Notes: generated from the sequence alone by a model not told the origin. A stretch of 64,000 nucleotides of DNA from 3-1-20CM-4-69-9 sp963833655 (GCA_963833655.1 CAWHYL010000003.1:1-64000); one strand, 5' to 3'. Positions 46,237 to 56,193 are shown, numbered from the stretch's first letter. A program made the numbers and translations.

Positions 46237-46608
46237 GTGCCGACCGTCAACCAGCTCGTCCGCAAGGGCCGCGTCACCGCCAAGGCGAAGGTGAAGACCC
46301 CTGCGCTCGCCGGCGCACCGCAGAAGCGGGGCGTCTGCACACGTGTGATGACGCAGACTCCGAGGAAGCCGAACTCGGCTCTCCGCAAGGTCGCCCGCGT
46401 GCGGCTGACGAACGGCGCCGAGGTCGGCGCCTACATCCCCGGCGAAGGCCACAACCTCCAGGAGCACTCGGTCGTCCTGATCCGAGGCGGCTCCACGAAG
46501 GACCTGCCGGGCTACCGGTACAAGGTCATCCGCGCAGCTCTCGACACCGCCGGCGTGTCCGACCGCAAGCAGGGCCGTTCGAAGTACGGCGCCAAGCGAG
46601 GCTCGTAA
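46237..46608 (+). CDS. rpsL: 30S ribosomal protein S12 with Arg43
   Basis: A 123-residue S12. The decoding-site loop reads TPRKPNSALRK: position 43 is arginine (codon AGG at 46363-46365) where E. coli and M. tuberculosis have lysine, and K43R is the classical streptomycin-resistance change. The second loop GEGHNLQEHS is normal. GTG 46237 follows GGAGG (46229-46233). It overlaps rpsG by one base. Numbering was counted directly from the start residue. Confidence 0.97.
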   Translation: MPTVNQLVRKGRVTAKAKVKTPALAGAPQKRGVCTRVMTQTPRKPNSALRKVARVRLTNGAEVGAYIPGEGHNLQEHSVVLIRGGSTKDLPGYRYKVIRAALDTAGVSDRKQGRSKYGAKRGS

Positions 46609-47078
46609 TGCCGCGCCGCGCAGAAGTTTCGGCCCGGCCGATCGCGCCGGACGCCGTGTACAACTCGGCGCTCGTCACGCAGGTGATCAACAAGGTGATG
46701 ACGTGCGGGAAGAAGTCGACCGCGGAGCAGATCGTCTACGACGCGCTGACGCGCATCGGCGAGAAGACGGGCAAGCCGCCGGTCGAGGTGCTGGAGCAGG
46801 CCGTGAAGACGGTCACACCGGTGCTCGAGGTCAAGAGCCGCCGCGTCGGCGGCGCGAACTACCAGGTTCCCGTCGAGGTGCCGCAGCGCCGGGCCCGGAC
46901 GCTCGCCGTCCGCTGGCTCGTGGACTACGCGCGCGACCGCCGCGAGAAGGGGATGGTCGACAAGCTTTCGAACGAGATCCTCGATGCCCTCAACCAGCAG
47001 GGCGGCGCGTTCAAGCGCAAGGACGACGTCTATCGCATGGCGCAGGCCAACAAGGCCTTCGCCCACTACAGGTGGTAA
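46608..47078 (+). CDS. rpsG: 30S ribosomal protein S7
   Basis: A 156-residue S7 of standard length, which nucleates the 30S head and in E. coli represses the str operon. Signature segments are VINKVMTCGKKSTAE, GGANYQVPVEV and RWLVDYARDRREKGM. ATG 46608 overlaps the rpsL stop (TAATG). Confidence 0.97.
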   Translation: MPRRAEVSARPIAPDAVYNSALVTQVINKVMTCGKKSTAEQIVYDALTRIGEKTGKPPVEVLEQAVKTVTPVLEVKSRRVGGANYQVPVEVPQRRARTLAVRWLVDYARDRREKGMVDKLSNEILDALNQQGGAFKRKDDVYRMAQANKAFAHYRW

Positions 47079-47084
47079 TCGAAC

Positions 47085-49175
47085 ATGGCAGTTGACACGA
47101 AGAGCCAGGTCGCGCTCGAGCGCGTCCGCAACATCGGGATCATGGCCCACATCGACGCGGGCAAGACCACGACGACCGAGCGGATCCTCTACTACACGGG
47201 CCGCACCCACAAGATGGGCGAGGTCCACGAGGGCGCGGCGACGATGGACTGGATGGCGCAGGAGCAGGAGCGCGGCATCACGATCACGTCTGCTGCGACG
47301 ACGGCGTTCTGGCGCGATTTCCGCATCAACATCATCGATACGCCCGGGCACGTGGACTTCACCGTCGAGGTGGAGCGGAGCCTGCGCGTTCTCGACGGCG
47401 CGATCGCCGTCTTCGACGCCGTGGCAGGCGTCCAGCCGCAGTCCGAGACGGTCTGGCGGCAGGCCGAGCGCTACCGCGTTCCGAGGATCGCCTTCATCAA
47501 CAAGATGGACCGCACCGGCGCGGACTTCTTCGCCGCCGTGCAGTCGATGGTCGACCGGCTCGGCGCGCACCCCGTTCCCGTCCAGCTGCCGATCGGCCAG
47601 GAGGAGCACTTCCGCGGCGTCGTCGACCTCGTCGAGATGCGCGGCATCGTCTACGAGGACGACCTCGGGCAGAAGTTCGAGACGATCGAGATCCCACCGG
47701 AGCTCGCGGAGCAGGCGCAGGAGTACCACCACCAGCTGATCGACTCGATCGCCGAGTTCGACGACGAGCTGACCGAGACGTACCTGCTCGACGAGGAGTC
47801 GGTGACGACCGAGATGATCCGCCACGCGCTCCGCAAGGGCACGCTCGAGAACAAGATCACGCCGGTCCTGCTCGGCTCTGCGTTCAAGAACAAGGGCGTG
47901 CAGCCGCTGCTCGACGCCGTCATCGACTACCTGCCGAGCCCGCTCGACGTGCCGCCGGTGCACGGCATCGACCCACGCACGGAGAACGAGCTCTCGCGCA
48001 AGCCGGCGATGGACGAGCCCTTCTCGGCGCTCGCGTTCAAGGTCATGTCGGACCCGTACGTCGGCAAGCTGACGTACTTCCGCGTGTACTCGGGGAAGGT
48101 CAAGGCCGGCGAGCGCGTGCTGAACACGACGACCGGCAAGACCGAGCGGATCGGCCGCATCCTGCAGATGCACGCGAACCACCGCGAGGAGCGCGACGAG
48201 ATCGGGGCGGGCGAGATCGCTGCCGGCGTCGGCCTCAAGGACACGACGACCGGCGACACGCTCGCGACCGACACGGCGCCGATCAAGCTCGAGTCGATGA
48301 CGTTCCCGGACCCGGTCATCTCCGTGGCCGTGGAGCCGAAATCGAAGGCCGACCAGGACAAGCTCGGCGCCGGGCTGCAGCGCCTGGCGGAAGAGGACCC
48401 GACGTTCCGCGTCCGCACCGACGACGAGACCGGCCAGACGCTGATCGCCGGCATGGGCGAGCTGCACCTGGAGATCATCGTCGACCGCCTCAAGCGCGAG
48501 TTCAACGTCGACGCCAACGTCGGCCGTCCGCAGGTCGCGTACCGCGAGACGATCGGCAAGCCGGTCGAGAAGATCCAAGGGAGATTCGTCCGCCAGACCG
48601 GCGGCCGCGGCCAGTACGGCCACGCCGTCATCAACGCTGCGCCGCTGGAGCCGGGCGAGGGCTACGAGTTCGTCGACAAGATCGTCGGCGGCAGGATTCC
48701 GAGGGAGTACATCCCGTCCATCGACCTGGGCATCCAGGAGGCGATGGAGTCCGGGGTGCTCGCCGGGTACCCGGTCGTCGACCTCCGCGTTGAGCTCGTC
48801 GACGGCTCGTACCACGACGTCGACTCGAGCGAGATCGCCTTCAAGGTCGCCGGCTCGATGGCGTTCAAGGAAGCGATGAAGCGGGCGAAGCCCAAGCTGC
48901 TCGAGCCGGTCATGGCCGTCGAGGTGATCACGCCGGAGGACTACCTCGGCGACGTGATGGGGAACCTCAACTCGCGCCGCGGCCGCGTCGAGAGCCTCGA
49001 GCCCGTCGGCAACGCGCAGGTGATCAAGGCTGTGGTGCCGCTGGCGGAGATGTTCGGCTACGCCACCGACCTGCGCTCGATGACTCAGGGCCGGGCGGAG
49101 TTCACGATGCAGTTCGAGCGTTACGAAGAAGTTCCGCAATCGATCGCCACCGAGCTGGTCTCGAGCGAGTCGTAA
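47085..49175 (+). CDS. fusA: Elongation factor G
   Basis: A 696-residue translocase GTPase. G1 is AHIDAGKTTTTE, G3 DTPGHVDFT, G4 NKMDR; switch I carries RGITITSAATT. Domains II-V are complete up to ...FTMQFERYEEVP. ATG 47085 is 6 nt after rpsG. Nothing irregular noticed. Confidence 0.98.
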   Translation: MAVDTKSQVALERVRNIGIMAHIDAGKTTTTERILYYTGRTHKMGEVHEGAATMDWMAQEQERGITITSAATTAFWRDFRINIIDTPGHVDFTVEVERSLRVLDGAIAVFDAVAGVQPQSETVWRQAERYRVPRIAFINKMDRTGADFFAAVQSMVDRLGAHPVPVQLPIGQEEHFRGVVDLVEMRGIVYEDDLGQKFETIEIPPELAEQAQEYHHQLIDSIAEFDDELTETYLLDEESVTTEMIRHALRKGTLENKITPVLLGSAFKNKGVQPLLDAVIDYLPSPLDVPPVHGIDPRTENELSRKPAMDEPFSALAFKVMSDPYVGKLTYFRVYSGKVKAGERVLNTTTGKTERIGRILQMHANHREERDEIGAGEIAAGVGLKDTTTGDTLATDTAPIKLESMTFPDPVISVAVEPKSKADQDKLGAGLQRLAEEDPTFRVRTDDETGQTLIAGMGELHLEIIVDRLKREFNVDANVGRPQVAYRETIGKPVEKIQGRFVRQTGGRGQYGHAVINAAPLEPGEGYEFVDKIVGGRIPREYIPSIDLGIQEAMESGVLAGYPVVDLRVELVDGSYHDVDSSEIAFKVAGSMAFKEAMKRAKPKLLEPVMAVEVITPEDYLGDVMGNLNSRRGRVESLEPVGNAQVIKAVVPLAEMFGYATDLRSMTQGRAEFTMQFERYEEVPQSIATELVSSES

Positions 49176-49192
49176 GTCAAGGAAGGAGAGGC

Positions 49193-50386
<1,194 letters not shown>

Positions 50387-50404
50387 TAGGGGCGCCGGTT
50401 CGCC

Positions 50405-50710
50405 ATGGCACAGAAGATCCGAATCCGACTCAAGGGCTACGACCATCAGCAGCTCGACAAGTCGGCACAGTCGATCGTCGAGACGGCACAGCGAACCGGC
50501 GCCACCATCACCGGTCCGGTGCCGCTGCCCACCGAGAAGAACGTGTACTGCGTGATCCGGTCGCCGTTCAAGGACAAGGACTCGCGCGAGCACTTCGAGG
50601 TCCGCACGCACAAGCGGCTCATCGACATCCACTCGCCGACGCCGAAGACGGTCGACTCGCTGATGCGGCTCGACCTGCCGGCGGGAGTGGACATCGAGAT
50701 CAAGCTATGA
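50405..50710 (+). CDS. rpsJ: 30S ribosomal protein S10 (NusE)
   Basis: A 101-residue S10, also the NusE transcription factor that binds NusG. RIRLKGYDHQQLD and the conserved KRLIDIHSPT loop are present. ATG 50405 is 18 nt after tuf, so the S10 operon probably reads through from the str operon. A 91-nt gap without recognisable gene separates it from rplC. Confidence 0.97.
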   Translation: MAQKIRIRLKGYDHQQLDKSAQSIVETAQRTGATITGPVPLPTEKNVYCVIRSPFKDKDSREHFEVRTHKRLIDIHSPTPKTVDSLMRLDLPAGVDIEIKL

Positions 50711-50801
50711 CGGCCCTACCGGCAAGATTCGGCGGCGCCTGGCCAGCGTGCACGCGGCGCGCTGCCGCGTCCTTCCACCAATCTCACCGGCAGGACCGTC
50801 C

Positions 50802-51425
50802 GTGAAAGGCATCGTCGGCAAGAAGCTGGGCATGACGCGCGTCTTCGATGCGGAGACGGGCGTCGTCACTCCGGTCACCGTGATCGAGGCCGCGCCGTGT
50901 CCCGTCGTGCAGGTGAAGACCGCCGACGCCGACGGCTACGACGCGGTGCAGATCGCCTACGACGAGGTGGCCGAGCGCAAGGTGACGAAGGCCGCCGTCG
51001 GGCACCTGAAGAAGAACAACGTCGAGGGTGTCTACCGGCGGCTGCTCGAGCTGCGCGGACAGAGCGAGCTGGTCGTCGGCGAGAACGTCACCGTCGAGGC
51101 GTTCGAGCCGGGCGAGAAGATCAAGGTCACGGGCGTCTCGCACGGCAAGGGCTTCGCCGGCACGATCAAGCGGCACAACTTCCACCGCGGCCCGAAGACG
51201 CACGGCTCGCACAACATCCGCAAGCCGGGGTCGATCGGCGCGTCGGCGACGCCGTCGCGCGTGTTCAAGGGCATCAAGATGGCGGGCCGTCTCGGCGGCA
51301 AGCGCGTGACGCAGCTAGGCCTCGTCGTGCACGACGTCGACCCCGAGCGCAACCTGCTGCTCGTCAAGGGTGCGGTACCGGGGCCGAAGAACGCGTTCGT
51401 CGAAGTGCGGGAGGTGGGTCGCTAG
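50802..51425 (+). CDS. rplC: 50S ribosomal protein L3
   Basis: A 207-residue L3. The family signature FAGTIKRHNFHRGPKTHGSH, which reaches toward the peptidyl transferase centre, is intact. The frame is open back to 50748, but homology begins at GTG 50802 (VKGIVGKKLGMTRVF), preceded by GGCAGGA. It overlaps rplD by one base. Confidence 0.96.
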   Translation: MKGIVGKKLGMTRVFDAETGVVTPVTVIEAAPCPVVQVKTADADGYDAVQIAYDEVAERKVTKAAVGHLKKNNVEGVYRRLLELRGQSELVVGENVTVEAFEPGEKIKVTGVSHGKGFAGTIKRHNFHRGPKTHGSHNIRKPGSIGASATPSRVFKGIKMAGRLGGKRVTQLGLVVHDVDPERNLLLVKGAVPGPKNAFVEVREVGR

Positions 51426-52048
51426 TGGCCGCTCCGAAGGCGCCGCTGCTCGGCGCATCCGCGAAGAAGGACGTGGCGCTCGAGGAGGCGATCTTCGGCG
51501 CCGAGGTGAAGCCGCACGTGGTGCACGAGACGGTGCGCGCCGAGCTGAACGCGGACCGGCGCGGGACACGTGCCGCGAAGAGCCGCGGGCTGGTCGCCGG
51601 CGGCCGCTCGAAGCCTTGGCGCCAGAAGGGAACCGGTCGCGCCCGGGCAGGGACGACGCGGGCGCCGCACTGGACCGGCGGCGGCGTCGCCTTCGCGCCG
51701 ACCCCGCGCACGTTCGAGGTCAAGGTCAACCGCAAGGCGCGCCGCAGCGCTCTCCGTTCCATCCTTTCGGATCACGCGGCGAACGGCACGCTCGGCGTCC
51801 TCGACAGCTCCGGTTTCTCGGAGCCGTCGACGAAGAGGGCGGTCGAGCTGCTCGGCTCGTGGGGCAAGGAGCTGCCGCTCGTCGTCGTCGCGGGCGACGA
51901 GGAGGGGAACGTCAGCAAGTCGTTCCGCAACCTCGAGCGTGCCGTCGTCGTGACGCCCGCGGAGCTCGAGGTCGCGGCGCTCGTGTGGGCGAGCTCCGTC
52001 CTCGTGACGCAGGACGCGCTCGAGGCGGTCCAGGGGAGGGCCACGTGA
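51425..52048 (+). CDS. rplD: 50S ribosomal protein L4
   Basis: A 207-residue L4. The tunnel-lining loop contains KPWRQKGTGRARAG...PHWTGGGVAFAPTPR, as in the family. GTG 51425 uses the G of the rplC stop codon. The stop overlaps the rplW start by 4 nt. Confidence 0.96.
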   Translation: MAAPKAPLLGASAKKDVALEEAIFGAEVKPHVVHETVRAELNADRRGTRAAKSRGLVAGGRSKPWRQKGTGRARAGTTRAPHWTGGGVAFAPTPRTFEVKVNRKARRSALRSILSDHAANGTLGVLDSSGFSEPSTKRAVELLGSWGKELPLVVVAGDEEGNVSKSFRNLERAVVVTPAELEVAALVWASSVLVTQDALEAVQGRAT

Positions 52049-52344
52049 GCCTGCATCCGAACGAAGTGCTGCTCGCCCCGGTCGTTTCGGAGAAGAGCTA
52101 CGCGCAGATCGAGGACAACAACACCTACTCGTTCCGCATCCACCCGGACGCGCACAAGACACAGGTTCGCCAGGCCGTCGAGGAGCTGTTCGAGGTCAAG
52201 GTGCTGGGCGTGAACATCGCGAAGGTGCAGTCGAAGCCGAAGCGCCGCGGCCTGCACAAGGGCACGAAGCCCGGCTGGAAGAAGGCGCTCGTCCAGCTGC
52301 AGGCCGGCGACACGATCGAGATCTTCGGAGGGGCGCACACCTGA
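52045..52344 (+). CDS. rplW: 50S ribosomal protein L23
   Basis: A 99-residue L23 at the tunnel exit, where trigger factor and SRP dock. LAPVVSEKSYAQIEDNNTYSF and the basic loop KPKRRGLHKGTKPGWKKA are typical. GTG 52045 overlaps rplD (GTGA) and the final base of its stop is the A of the rplB start. Confidence 0.96.
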   Translation: MSLHPNEVLLAPVVSEKSYAQIEDNNTYSFRIHPDAHKTQVRQAVEELFEVKVLGVNIAKVQSKPKRRGLHKGTKPGWKKALVQLQAGDTIEIFGGAHT

Positions 52345-53186
52345 TGCCGATCCGCCGCTACAAGCCGACCTCGGCCGGCCGCCGTTTCATGACCGTCTCG
52401 ACGTTCGAGGAGGTCACGAAGTCGAAGCCGGACAAGGCGCTCACCGAGAAGCTGACCAAGAAGGGCGGCCGCAACAACACCGGCCGCATCACGACCCGCC
52501 ACCAGGGCGGCGGGCACAAGCGCCGCTACCGCGTGATCGACTTCAAGCGCCGGAAGGACAGCGTGCCGGCGAAGGTCGCCGCGATCGAGTACGACCCGAA
52601 CCGCTCGGCGCGCATCGCGCTGCTGCACTACGCCGACGGCGCGAAGAGCTACATCCTCGCTCCGGCGCGGCTCCGCGTCGGCGCGACCGTCGAGTCCGGG
52701 CCCCAGGCCGATATCCGGCCGGGCAACGCGCTGCCGCTCGAGAACATCCCGACGGGAACGCTCGTCCACAATGTCGAGCTCAAGCCGGGCAAGGGCGGCC
52801 AGCTGGCGCGCAGCGCCGGCTCCGGCGTCCAGCTGGTGGCGAAGGACGACGGCTATGGCGTCCTCCGGCTCCCCTCCGGCGAGATGCGCCGCGTGCCGCT
52901 AACCTGCCGCGCGACGGTCGGACAGGTCGGCAACGTCGACCACGAGAACGTCACCGGCGGCAAGGCGGGCCGCTCGCGCTGGCAGGGCAAGCGCCCGACC
53001 GTGCGCGGCTCGGCGATGAACCCCGTCGACCACCCCCACGGCGGCGGCGAAGGCAAGTCGAAAGGCGGGCGCCATCCCGTCACTCCGTGGGGCGTGCCGA
53101 CGCTCGGCAAGCGCACACGCCGCAAGCACAAGGAATCCGACAAGTTGGTCGTGCGAGCACGACGAAGAGGCAAGGAAAAACGATGA
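52344..53186 (+). CDS. rplB: 50S ribosomal protein L2
   Basis: A 280-residue L2, needed for peptidyl transferase assembly. The HQGGGHKRRYR segment and NPVDHPHGGGEGK (with the histidine equivalent to E. coli H229) are both conserved. The stop codon at 53184-53186 lies inside the arm of a 13-bp perfect hairpin, unlike any other junction in this operon. Confidence 0.97.
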   Translation: MPIRRYKPTSAGRRFMTVSTFEEVTKSKPDKALTEKLTKKGGRNNTGRITTRHQGGGHKRRYRVIDFKRRKDSVPAKVAAIEYDPNRSARIALLHYADGAKSYILAPARLRVGATVESGPQADIRPGNALPLENIPTGTLVHNVELKPGKGGQLARSAGSGVQLVAKDDGYGVLRLPSGEMRRVPLTCRATVGQVGNVDHENVTGGKAGRSRWQGKRPTVRGSAMNPVDHPHGGGEGKSKGGRHPVTPWGVPTLGKRTRRKHKESDKLVVRARRRGKEKR

Positions 53187-53242
53187 AAATGCTACGCATT
53201 TTCATCGTGGCGGAGTTTCACCCATCGCTCCGCTCGGGTGAA
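53180..53242 (+). promoter_or_regulatory. Two consecutive hairpins between rplB and rpsS
   Basis: Hairpin 1: arms 53180-53192 and 53196-53208 (13 bp perfect, loop TAC), containing the rplB stop codon. Hairpin 2: TTCACCC (53217-53223) with GGGTGAA (53236-53242). The 70-nt gap is the longest in the operon beyond rplC. The structures could be an attenuator or processing site controlling the distal genes; no T-run makes a simple terminator unlikely. Confidence 0.5.
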
Positions 53243-53256
53243 TCGAAAGGAAGAGC

Positions 53257-53544
53257 ATGAGTCGCAGCAGCAAGAAAGGACCTTTCGTCGAGGAGCGGCT
53301 GATGAGCCGCATCGAGGCGATGAACGAAAGGAACGAGAAGCGGATGATCCGTACCTGGTCGCGCACGTCGACCGTGTTCCCCGAGATGGTCGGGCACACG
53401 ATCGCGGTGCACGACGGGCGCAAGCACGTCCCCGTGTTCGTCTCGGAGCAGATGGTCGGCCACAAGCTCGGCGAATTCGCGCCGACGCGCACCTTCCGCG
53501 CGCACTCCGGCGACCGTAAGACCGAGGTGAAGAGGAAGACCTGA
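53257..53544 (+). CDS. rpsS: 30S ribosomal protein S19
   Basis: A 95-residue S19. MSRSSKKGPFVEERL, RMIRTWSRTSTVFPEMVGHTI and the C-terminal GHKLGEFAPTR...RTFRAHSGDRK are all standard. ATG 53257 follows AAGGAAG. The stop overlaps the rplV start (TGATG). Confidence 0.97.
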   Translation: MSRSSKKGPFVEERLMSRIEAMNERNEKRMIRTWSRTSTVFPEMVGHTIAVHDGRKHVPVFVSEQMVGHKLGEFAPTRTFRAHSGDRKTEVKRKT

Positions 53545-53915
53545 TGCGCGCGCAGGCGAAATACGTCCGCATGTCCCCGCGGAAGGCGCGCCTCGTGGCG
53601 CAGCACATCCGCGGACGAAGCGTGCCCGAGGCGCGCGCAGTCCTCGCCTTCACCGCGCGCGAGGCGGCCGACGAGCTGCAGAAGGTGCTGCAGTCGGCAG
53701 TCTCGAACGCCGAGGCGAATCACGGGATCCCGGAGGACCGTCTGTACATCGAGCACGCGTACGTGGACGGCGGCCCGGTGATGAAGCGCTGGCGCGCACG
53801 TGCGCGCGGTCGCGTCGCTCGCATTCGGAAGCGCACCTGCCATATCACGGTCAAGCTCGCCGAGCGCCCCGACGGGGCAGCGCCGGTCGCTGAGAAGGGG
53901 GAGACAGAGGCTTAA
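53544..53915 (+). CDS. rplV: 50S ribosomal protein L22
   Basis: A 123-residue L22. The tunnel beta-hairpin RLYIEHAYVDGGPVMKRWR...RARGRVARIRKRTCHITV is intact, with no insertion that would suggest macrolide resistance. The C-terminus has a short acidic tail. It overlaps rpsC by one base. Confidence 0.96.
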   Translation: MRAQAKYVRMSPRKARLVAQHIRGRSVPEARAVLAFTAREAADELQKVLQSAVSNAEANHGIPEDRLYIEHAYVDGGPVMKRWRARARGRVARIRKRTCHITVKLAERPDGAAPVAEKGETEA

Positions 53916-55000
53916 TGGGTCAGAAAGTTCATCCCGGCGGGATGCGCGTCGGCGTCATCCACGACTGGAAGTCGAACTGGTACACGGGCAAGAAGGAGTT
54001 CCCGCAGTACCTGATCGAGGACATCAAGATTCGCGACCACATCACGAACAAGCTCTCGCACGCGGGCCTGTCGGACATCCTGATCCGCAAGGACAAGCAG
54101 CGGATCACCGTCGACATCTACACCGCGCGCCCCGGCATCGTGATCGGCAAGTCGGGCGTCGAGGTCGACGCGCTGCGCAAAGAGCTGCACGCGATCACCA
54201 AGAAGAACGTCCACATCAACATCAACGAGATCAAGCGTCCCGAGCTCGACGCGAAGCTCGTCGCGCAGTCGATCGCGGAGCAGCTGCAGAACCGCGTCAG
54301 CTTCCGCCGTGCGATGAAGCGCGCGCTCGCGTCCGGCATCCGCTCGGGCGCGAAGGGCGTGCGCATCCAGTGCGGGGGCCGGCTCGGCGGCACGGAGATG
54401 AGCCGCTCGGAGGCGTACTCCGAGGGCCGGGTGCCGCTGCACACGATCCGCGCCGACATCGACTACGGGTTCGTCGAGGCGAAGACGACCTTCGGCCGGA
54501 TCGGCGTGAAGGTCTGGATCAACAAGGGCGAGATCATGCCCGAGGGCTACGGCGGCCTCGACACCGAAAAGGACGTCCGGCTCGGCGAGCAGGACCAGGC
54601 TCGCCGCCGGCGCGCGAACGTCGAAGGTCTCGGCGCGTCCCGCGAGAGCGGGCGCGACCGGCAGCGCGACCGCGAGGGCCTCGGCCCGGTGCGTCCCGGC
54701 CGGCGTGGCCGGGGCGGGGGCCGTGGCGGTGGCCCGCGGCCGGGCGGCCGCGGCGCTCCGCGCGATCGCTCCCGCGGGCAGGACAACGTCGAGCGGCCGC
54801 GCACGGACCAGCAGGGTCAGTCCGCCGAGGGGCGCGAGCAGCCTGTGATCGAGCCGGAGGTCGCAACGACGCCGCCGCCGGTCGCCGACGCGCCGGACAC
54901 GACGACGTCGACGCAGTCGGAGGCGCCCGAGAAGAAGGAGAAGAGCGAGGACGCCGCCAAGACGGAGCGCCGTCGTCAGAAGAAGGAGGGCAGTAGCTAG
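53915..55000 (+). CDS. rpsC: 30S ribosomal protein S3 with RG-rich and acidic tail
   Basis: 361 residues against about 210-240 usually. The core (1 to about 218) has the KH domain (GIVIGKSGVEVDALRKEL) and the C-terminal S3 domain (GRLGGTEMSRSE). Residues about 219-290 are an Arg/Gly-rich region (RRGRGGGRGGGPRPGGRG), followed by a Pro/Thr/Glu stretch and a final Lys/Arg/Glu segment. S3 lines the mRNA entry site, so an RG-rich RNA-binding tail there could touch mRNA. The stop and the next GTG share a base. Confidence 0.96.
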   Translation: MGQKVHPGGMRVGVIHDWKSNWYTGKKEFPQYLIEDIKIRDHITNKLSHAGLSDILIRKDKQRITVDIYTARPGIVIGKSGVEVDALRKELHAITKKNVHININEIKRPELDAKLVAQSIAEQLQNRVSFRRAMKRALASGIRSGAKGVRIQCGGRLGGTEMSRSEAYSEGRVPLHTIRADIDYGFVEAKTTFGRIGVKVWINKGEIMPEGYGGLDTEKDVRLGEQDQARRRRANVEGLGASRESGRDRQRDREGLGPVRPGRRGRGGGRGGGPRPGGRGAPRDRSRGQDNVERPRTDQQGQSAEGREQPVIEPEVATTPPPVADAPDTTTSTQSEAPEKKEKSEDAAKTERRRQKKEGSS

Positions 55001-55425
55001 TGCTCCTGCCCAAGAAGACGAAGTTCCGCAAGTACCAGCGAGGCCGCCGGCGCGGCTACGCCAAGGGCCAGACGACCGTGCAGTTCGGCGACTTCGGCCT
55101 GAAGGCCCTCGAGGCCGGCTGGATCACGAACCGCCAGATTGAGGCTGCCCGAATCGCGATGACGCGCAAGATCAAGCGCGGCGGCAAAGTCTGGATCAAC
55201 GTCTTCCCCGACAAGCCGACGACGCAGAAGCCGGCCGAGACGCGGATGGGCTCGGGGAAGGGCTCGCCCGAGCACTGGGTCGCGGTGATCAAGCCGGGCC
55301 GCGTCATGTTCGAGCTCGCCGGGGTGCCGGAGCCGCTCGCGAAGGAAGCGCTGCGCCTCGCCGGGACGAAGCTGTCCCTGAAGACGAAGTTCGTGAAGCG
55401 GGAGGCGGATCTCTTTGAAAGCTAG
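55000..55425 (+). CDS. rplP: 50S ribosomal protein L16
   Basis: A 141-residue L16. MLLPKKTKFRKYQRGRRRG, RKIKRGGKVWINVFPDKP and RMGSGKGSPEHWVAVIKPG are the family signatures. GTG 55000 uses the last base of the rpsC stop. The 3' end overlaps rpmC by 11 nt. Confidence 0.96.
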   Translation: MLLPKKTKFRKYQRGRRRGYAKGQTTVQFGDFGLKALEAGWITNRQIEAARIAMTRKIKRGGKVWINVFPDKPTTQKPAETRMGSGKGSPEHWVAVIKPGRVMFELAGVPEPLAKEALRLAGTKLSLKTKFVKREADLFES

Positions 55426-55612
55426 GGACCTGAGGGACATGACCGACGACGAGCTCGCGGACGCGTTGGCCGACCGGCGGCAGGAGCTGTTCAACCTGCG
55501 CTTCCAGTCGGCGACGGGCGCCCTCGAGAACAGCGCCCGCCTGCAGCTGGCGAAGCGCGAGATCGCGCGCATCCTGACGGTACGCACTGAACGAGAGGCG
55601 GCACAGAGCTAG
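55415..55612 (+). CDS. rpmC: 50S ribosomal protein L29
   Basis: A 65-residue helical L29 (MKARDLRDMTDDELADAL, LFNLRFQSATGALEN). It starts at TTG 55415 inside the rplP gene, as the homology requires residues upstream of any ATG. The stop overlaps the rpsQ start by one base. Confidence 0.93.
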   Translation: MKARDLRDMTDDELADALADRRQELFNLRFQSATGALENSARLQLAKREIARILTVRTEREAAQS

Positions 55613-56193
55613 TGGCTGAAGAAGAACAGAACCAGGAAGAGACGACCGAGGAGCCGCAGGCCGACGAGGCGGCCGCCGAGGCCGCTGCGCCCGAGGCGCA
55701 GTCCGTCGACGAGGCTCCCGCGGACGAGGCTCCGGCGGGCGAGGCTCCCGCGGACGAGGCTCCGGCGGACGAGGCTCCGGCCGAAGCGGCTGCAGAGGCC
55801 GAGGCTGCCGCGGATCTCGCGGTCGAGGAGAAGAAGAAGCGCAACCGTCTTCCGCGCGGGCAGCGCCACACGCACTCGAAGCCGAAGCGCGAGCGGCCGG
55901 CCGAGCGCAAGCCGATCGTCCGCACGGCGAAACCGGAGTCCGACCGCGGCCGCCGGCAAGAGCGCCGCGGCGTCGTCGTCTCGAACGCGATGGACAAGAC
56001 GATCGTCGTCAAGGTCGACACGATCAAGGCGCACCCGCGCTACAAGAAGGTCGTCCGCCGCAGCGTCAAGTTCCACGCCCACGACGAGGGGAACAGCGCG
56101 AACATCGGCGACGTCGTCCGCATCGTCGAGACGCGCCCGCTCTCCAAGACGAAGCACTGGAAGCTCGCGGAGATCGTGGAGGCCGCCAGGTGA
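55612..56193 (+). CDS. rpsQ: 30S ribosomal protein S17 with long N-terminal extension
   Basis: 193 residues; the S17 OB-fold occupies only about 112-193 (RRGVVVSNAMDKTIVVKVD onward). Residues 1-75 are acidic with repeated DEAPA units, and 76-111 are strongly basic (KKKRNRLPRGQRHTHSKPKRER). GTG 55612 is a single-base overlap with rpmC; because the extension is in frame and no internal ribosome site is obvious before residue 112, I annotate the long form. An internal start cannot be excluded. Confidence 0.9.
   Translation: MAEEEQNQEETTEEPQADEAAAEAAAPEAQSVDEAPADEAPAGEAPADEAPADEAPAEAAAEAEAAADLAVEEKKKRNRLPRGQRHTHSKPKRERPAERKPIVRTAKPESDRGRRQERRGVVVSNAMDKTIVVKVDTIKAHPRYKKVVRRSVKFHAHDEGNSANIGDVVRIVETRPLSKTKHWKLAEIVEAAR

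Noticed and set aside
52711..52718. GCCGATAT octamer inside rplB resembling the sigma-28-like -10
   Set aside because: It lies inside coding sequence, is not followed by a start codon at a suitable distance and breaks no operon boundary; isolated octamers are expected by chance in this composition.
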